From DATFLS01 sp964413425 (GTDB lineage Bacteria > Fidelibacterota > JAANXI01): 10,914 nt of DNA. The translations under genes and the position numbers were made by a program. A model generated the notes under the pieces. The model saw only the letters and a program-made list of their open reading frames with translations. It was not told where the DNA came from and did no database searches. Location of the stretch: positions 1 through 10,914 of the forward strand of contig CAYPST010000129.1 in assembly GCA_964413425.1 (NCBI GenBank), given 5' to 3'. Below are positions 7,093-10,914 of this stretch, piece after piece (position 1 is the stretch's first letter; the number at the start of each line of letters is the position of its first letter).

Positions 7093-9263
7093 ATTTCATA
7101 TCCGGAACGAAATCCGTTTCCATATTGAAGAGCTCTGAAACAATCCTGGTGGCACTTTTTGTAAGCTGGATTGGTATTCCGGTATCTGCAGCCGCAAACA
7201 CCTTCCAGTGGGAAACTGCCCGTCCGGAAAGCCAGGGCATGTCTTCCCGCCAACTTCAGCAGATGACCGATACCCTAACCGCGCACGGCACGACCTCGCT
7301 GCTAGTGATCCGGAATGATCAAATCATTCATGAATGGTATGCCGCGGAGTGGGGGCCGAACCGGCGCCATTATACCGCATCGCTGGCGAAGGCGCTGGTC
7401 GGCGGTACGTCACTGCAGCTGGCGCTCGACCAGGGTGTCATCTATCCGGATGCGCCGGCCTGTTATTACATACCGGACTGGAAATCCCACCCGCAGAAAT
7501 CCAAAATCACGATTCGGGATCTGGCCACCCACACCTCCGGCATCGAAGACGCCGAACCCACGGAGGAGGAACGCCAGCGTTTGCTTGAGGCGGGAGAGTC
7601 ACGCACCAACATCCATATGAACCTGCCTGGCTGGAAGGGGATATTCTGGCGGAAAGATCCGGATCCGTTCACCGTCTCCAGAGACAGTACACCGGTCCTG
7701 TTCACTCCCGGAACCGATTATGCCTACAGCAATCCCGGGATGGCGATGCTCTCGTACGCCGTCACCTCGGCGCTGGCAAGGAAAGATACCGTCGACATTC
7801 GGACCCTGCTCCGGCGGCAGATTATGGAGCCCGTCGGTATTCCGGAGGACGCATGGTCCATTGGTTACGGGAATACGTATGAAGTTGACGGCTTGCCGCT
7901 GGTGGCCAATTGGGGCGGCGGATCGTTTACTCCCCGGGCCGTGGCTCGTGTTGGTCGATTGATGCTGAACAAAGGAAAGTGGCAGGGAGAACAGCTCCTC
8001 AGTGAATCGTGGGTGAAGGAAGCGGTCACCTACCACGGGACTGCCCTCCCGGATCGAACCGGCGGGGATCCGGTGCCGGCGTCCGGATTATGCTGGTACA
8101 CCAATTTCGACGGCGTCTGGCGGGAAGTGCCCAGAGATGCCTTTGCCGGGGCCGGAGCCGGTAATCAGGTGCTGCTGGTGGTGCCCAGCCGGAACCTGAT
8201 TGTGGTCCGCATGGGCAGCGACCTGGTCGAGCCGGGTGGCGATCTCACCTTCTGGGGGGCCTGTGAAAAGTATGTATTCAATCCGGCGATGCGTGCAATC
8301 GTTGAACCTCCCTATCCGGAGAGCGAGTATATTACTCAGGTAGAATTCGATCCGCCGTCCGCCATCATCCGGCAGGCGGACGGAAGCGATAACTGGCCGC
8401 TCACCTGGGGAGATGATAACGCCTTGTATACGGCGTATGGCGACGGCTGGGGATTCCGTCCCCGGACGGAAATCAAACTCAGCCTGGGGCTTGCCCGGAT
8501 TACGGGCACTCCGCCGGATTTCCAGGGTGAGAACATTCGGTCCGAAACCGGTGAGCGGGTAGGAGATGGCAGCCAGGGCCCCAAAGCCAGCGGAATGCTG
8601 ATGGTGGATGAGGTCTTATATATGCTGGTACGTAATGCGGACAATTCCACACTGGCCTGGTCAGACCAGCACGGAGAGACCTGGAAGTGGGCGGACTGGA
8701 ACTTTCGCATCAGCTTCGGGTATCCGACTTTCCTGAATTTCGGACGTAACTATTCCAACGCCCGGGACGAGTATGTGTACATCTATTCCCACGATGATGA
8801 CAGCGCCTACCAGCCGGCGGATCACATGGTGCTGGCCCGGGTGCCACAGGGTGACATCCGCGACTGGCGGAAATATCAATTTTTTGCGGGAATGACCGAA
8901 CGTGGGACTCCGGTCTGGACAGAAGACGTCCGAAAGCGCCGGCCGGTGTTCGTTAATCCCGGGCAGTGTTATCGATCCGGTATCACCTATAATGCCGGCC
9001 TGGAGCGATATCTCTGGTGTCAGATTATTCCCGGGGAAGATACCAGGTTTGCCGGCGGGTTCGGGATCTACGAATCGAAAACTCCCTGGGGCCCCTGGCG
9101 GACCGTCTTCTATACCAGGGAATGGGATACCGGTCCGGGAGAAACTATGTCTATTCCCACGAAATGGATGAGCAAAGACGGCCGCACCTGCTGGCTGGTG
9201 TTCTCAGGCGAAGACAGTTTTTCGGCGAGGCGGGTGACCTTCACTATCTCTAACAGAGAATAG
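7089..9263 (+). CDS. Secreted class-C beta-lactamase-like serine hydrolase with C-terminal DUF4185-like propeller
   Basis: This protein of about 724 residues has two parts. Residues about 45-405 match the beta-lactamase/transpeptidase-like serine hydrolases (class C, esterase EstB/PBP4* type): the SxxK motif is SLAK (S98-K101) and the YxN motif is YSN (213-215). The usual KTG position reads GAGAGN (about 354-359), typical of esterase-like members. Residues about 410-724 repeat beta-propeller-like strands (DNALYTAYGDGWGF, YMLVRN, STLAWSDQHGETW, EYVYIYSHDDD, YLWCQI, FGIYES, WLVFSGED), resembling DUF4185 and GH43-like blades that bind or cleave carbohydrates. Start choice: GTG at 7089 follows AGGAG by nine bases and is followed by a signal peptide (ETILVALFVSWIGIPVSAAA). 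The frame is open upstream to 6957, but that extension is unlikely. The substrate is unknown; an ester of a sugar or polysaccharide is a reasonable guess. The start region may be affected by a one-base indel. Confidence 0.85.
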   Translation: MNFISGTKSVSILKSSETILVALFVSWIGIPVSAAANTFQWETARPESQGMSSRQLQQMTDTLTAHGTTSLLVIRNDQIIHEWYAAEWGPNRRHYTASLAKALVGGTSLQLALDQGVIYPDAPACYYIPDWKSHPQKSKITIRDLATHTSGIEDAEPTEEERQRLLEAGESRTNIHMNLPGWKGIFWRKDPDPFTVSRDSTPVLFTPGTDYAYSNPGMAMLSYAVTSALARKDTVDIRTLLRRQIMEPVGIPEDAWSIGYGNTYEVDGLPLVANWGGGSFTPRAVARVGRLMLNKGKWQGEQLLSESWVKEAVTYHGTALPDRTGGDPVPASGLCWYTNFDGVWREVPRDAFAGAGAGNQVLLVVPSRNLIVVRMGSDLVEPGGDLTFWGACEKYVFNPAMRAIVEPPYPESEYITQVEFDPPSAIIRQADGSDNWPLTWGDDNALYTAYGDGWGFRPRTEIKLSLGLARITGTPPDFQGENIRSETGERVGDGSQGPKASGMLMVDEVLYMLVRNADNSTLAWSDQHGETWKWADWNFRISFGYPTFLNFGRNYSNARDEYVYIYSHDDDSAYQPADHMVLARVPQGDIRDWRKYQFFAGMTERGTPVWTEDVRKRRPVFVNPGQCYRSGITYNAGLERYLWCQIIPGEDTRFAGGFGIYESKTPWGPWRTVFYTREWDTGPGETMSIPTKWMSKDGRTCWLVFSGEDSFSARRVTFTISNRE

Positions 9264-9534
9264 AGTGTTTGAAAAAGAAACCCCGACACGATACGTTTTT
9301 TCGTAATTTAACAGGCCAGAAACAAAGAATTTGTGAATCACCATGGGGATACAATCAAGTTTCCGTCCGCCGCTGATACCGGACATCAGCGTGTTTACCA
9401 CTCGGCTGACTCAACGGTATTTCGGAAACACTAGTTGAATCCTTTCCGACGAACTCATACTTTGGAGTGTTTTTATTATCCGAAATAATAAGCGAATGAG
9501 TGCGTTCGAAAGCTGAAGAAAAAAGGAGCATCCT
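9264..9534. other. Gene-free stretch; weak promoter candidate for the ThuA gene
   Basis: No coding potential was seen. A possible promoter is TTGAAT (9435-9440), a 17 bp spacer and TACTTT (9458-9463). The second box also runs into TACTTTG, near the Bacteroidota TAnnTTTG box but one base short. The support is weak. No terminator was found for the hydrolase. Confidence 0.25.
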
Positions 9535-10347
9535 ATGAAACCTCAGGAGATCACCAGACGGGAATTTCTGACGAAAGCAGGTACTGTGGGAATTGGCGCA
9601 TCACTGGTAACCGGGTCACTGTTCCGAAATCTATCCGCACAATCTGCGGAAGGGAAAAAGGTGCTGTTTGTGTGGGGCGGGTGGGAAGGCCATGATCCGG
9701 AGCCGTGCCGGGATTTGTTCGTGCCATGGCTGCGGGAGGAAGGCTTCGATGTGGCGGTTTCGGATACTCTGGATGTATACACCGATACGAGCCTGATGGA
9801 TGCACTGGACCTTGTGGTACAGGTCTGGACTATGGGCGAGATCTCCCGGGAGCAATCAGGTGGTTTACTCTCAGCCGTGAAGAACGGCGTGGGCATTGCA
9901 GGCTGGCACGGTGGTCTGGGAGACAGCTTTCGGCAGAACACCGAATACCAGTTTATGGTCGGCGGACAATGGGTGGCGCATCCGGGTGGTGTCATCGATT
10001 ACGAGGTGAATATCACCGATCATGCTGATTCGGTAACGAAAGGGATCAGCAATTTCAAAATGCATTCGGAACAGTATTACATGCACGTCGATCCGGCGAA
10101 TAAGGTGCTGGCCACAACCACCTTTGCCGCTGAACATGCTCCCTGGATTGAAGGGACGGTGATGCCGGTAGTCTGGAAGAAAGTGTATGGAAACGGCCGG
10201 GTGTTCTATTCGTCTCTGGGACATCAGGTGACCGACTTCGAGGTTCCGGAAGCCCTGGAAATCACCAAACGGGGGATTCTCTGGGCCAGCCGGAGTAAAT
10301 ACGAGGACACCGAGGATCTGGTGAGTCCCGTGTATCCCCGAATGTAA
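9535..10347 (+). CDS. Tat-exported ThuA-domain protein
   Basis: This 270-residue protein has a ThuA-like domain (class I glutamine amidotransferase-like fold, named after a trehalose utilisation protein). The start is set by AAGGAG six bases before the ATG. The N-terminus has the twin-arginine motif TRREFL (residues 7-12) and a hydrophobic stretch (GIGASLVTGSLF). The likely cut is near residue 35-38 after SAQSA, so a folded protein would be sent to the periplasm. Family landmarks follow: KKVLFVWGGWEGHDPEPCRDLF, IAGWHGGLGD, HSEQYYMHVDP and PVVWKKVYGNGRVFYSSLGH. ThuA proteins are often found beside sugar oxidoreductases and glycoside hydrolases, and their exact reaction is mostly unsettled. Here it follows the serine hydrolase by 271 bp, so it may have its own promoter. 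A 6 bp hairpin (10360-10377) follows the stop, without a T-tail. Confidence 0.92.
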   Translation: MKPQEITRREFLTKAGTVGIGASLVTGSLFRNLSAQSAEGKKVLFVWGGWEGHDPEPCRDLFVPWLREEGFDVAVSDTLDVYTDTSLMDALDLVVQVWTMGEISREQSGGLLSAVKNGVGIAGWHGGLGDSFRQNTEYQFMVGGQWVAHPGGVIDYEVNITDHADSVTKGISNFKMHSEQYYMHVDPANKVLATTTFAAEHAPWIEGTVMPVVWKKVYGNGRVFYSSLGHQVTDFEVPEALEITKRGILWASRSKYEDTEDLVSPVYPRM

Positions 10348-10595
10348 CAGTTCGATTTTCAACTCTTGTTTGAGTTGCGGACATATAATTCCGTGTGTTC
10401 GGTGAGCAGTCAGCAGGGATTAATACGGATTTCGGGGGAGCTGGTATGACTCGATAAGAATTTAATAGTGATTTCCTGATTTTTCCCAATAGATGGAAAT
10501 TTGGTGTAATTGGTTCAAATTCCCGTTAATGCATATCTCATCTGGTCTTTAGTCCGGTAGACGATCAAACCGGTATAGTTCTACTTTGTTATTTT
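10348..10595. other. Gene-free stretch after the ThuA gene
   Basis: No gene was seen. It contains a CAACTC / GAGTTG hairpin (10360-10377, 6 nt loop), a possible weak terminator for the ThuA gene, and a second small hairpin CCGGT / ACCGG (10554-10573). The base composition becomes AT-rich towards 10600. Confidence 0.5.
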
Positions 10596-10624
10596 CTGAA
10601 TTATGATATATGCTATCATATAAT
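10596..10624 (+). promoter_or_regulatory. Promoter candidate with a dyad in the spacer
   Basis: An exact TATAAT (10619-10624) follows CTGAAT (10596-10601, three of six matches to TTGACA) at 17 bp. The spacer is filled by the inverted repeat TATGATA-TATGC-TATCATA (10602-10620), whose last two bases overlap the -10 box. A regulator bound there would control access to the promoter. The predicted start of transcription is about 20 bp before the ATG at 10651. The region is AT-rich, so a chance match is possible. Confidence 0.4.
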
Positions 10625-10650
10625 CGTTTAAACTAAGGCGGATACTTTTC

Positions 10651-10914
10651 ATGAGGGTGTCGGCCACTGATTTTATCCATCCGATACCTCTGGTTTCTCA
10701 TGATCTCAGGAAGCCGGGGGATGCGCCTATGCAGCGAGAAACTATCTATTACGACAGTATGATATCGCTTAAGTTCCGTCTATTGTATGCGATACAGGGA
10801 GTCTTCTTTGTACTTATGATATGGATCAACCTGCATGAATCGGGCTGGTCGGATCCGTTCTTTTATCCCGCCATCCAGAAGACCACGTTTGTCAAAGCGT
10901 GGATGAATGGTCTT
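10651..10914 (+). CDS. Membrane protein, 5' part, cut by the window end
   Basis: The frame is open for 88 codons to the end of the window, after an in-frame stop at 10621. AAGGCGG lies nine bases before the ATG at 10651. A second in-frame ATG at 10729 (MQRETIYY) could also be the start. The visible residues give a polar N-terminus, then one hydrophobic segment (LLYAIQGVFFVLMIWI, about residues 43-58) and a loop rich in aromatic residues (WSDPFFYPAIQ). It may be an integral membrane protein or the N-terminus of a membrane-anchored sensor. I do not recognise the family. The upstream promoter with a dyad suggests it is regulated. Confidence 0.6.
   Translation, partial: MRVSATDFIHPIPLVSHDLRKPGDAPMQRETIYYDSMISLKFRLLYAIQGVFFVLMIWINLHESGWSDPFFYPAIQKTTFVKAWMNGL

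Noticed and set aside
10505..10530. tRNA-like T-loop (GGTTCAAAT)
   Set aside because: The flanking bases do not pair into a T-stem, and no acceptor or anticodon arm can be drawn.

Overview
The window reads as an ordinary chromosomal stretch of a Gram-negative heterotroph. All convincing genes lie on the + strand, and several encode exported enzymes: a Tat-exported ThuA-like protein, a lipoprotein peptidase, a secreted serine hydrolase and a glycoside hydrolase family 127 relative. This gene mix suggests the Bacteroidota/Balneolota/Rhodothermota/Marinimicrobia (FCB) neighbourhood. That placement is an inference from gene content only; no ribosomal RNA or marker gene is present.

Layout. Positions 1-107 hold nothing recognisable. 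Positions about 110-540 are a tandem array of short units. Four are 20 bp units (phase points 110, 130, 150, 170); from 190 the period is 21 bp. The array is nearly homogeneous in its core and decays towards the right. Its minus strand is open for 155 codons and would encode a heptad-repeat peptide, but no convincing start signal is seen. A CaCA-family sodium/calcium antiporter follows (701-1807). Next come a weak terminator and a 650 bp non-coding block (1904-2556) made of two full copies and one partial copy of a compound unit of about 295-304 bp. Each unit is itself a series of short, nearly perfect hairpins with 2-3 nt loops. Positions 2557-2842 are gene-free.

The second half is a row of + strand genes. 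First is a GH127 (formerly DUF1680) relative whose catalytic centre is missing although the frame stays open (2858-3862). Next are an MBL-fold hydrolase (3957-4667) closed by a very strong 18 bp-stem terminator, a Dcp-type M3 peptidase lipoprotein (4832-6928), a class-C beta-lactamase-like serine hydrolase fused to a DUF4185-like beta-propeller (7089-9263), and a Tat-exported ThuA-domain protein (9535-10347). A promoter-like site with a dyad in its spacer then precedes a membrane protein cut by the window end (10651-10914).

How the genes fit together. The GH127 relative, the hydrolase fused to a propeller and the ThuA protein all belong to families common in loci for extracellular carbohydrate use. 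The Dcp lipoprotein would recycle small peptides in the envelope. Gaps between genes are 94-271 bp and one strong terminator interrupts the row, so this is a set of small transcription units rather than one operon. I do not see a clear new defence or mobile system. The most unusual items are the two repeat structures, the internally deleted GH127 gene and the hydrolase-propeller fusion with its odd start region.
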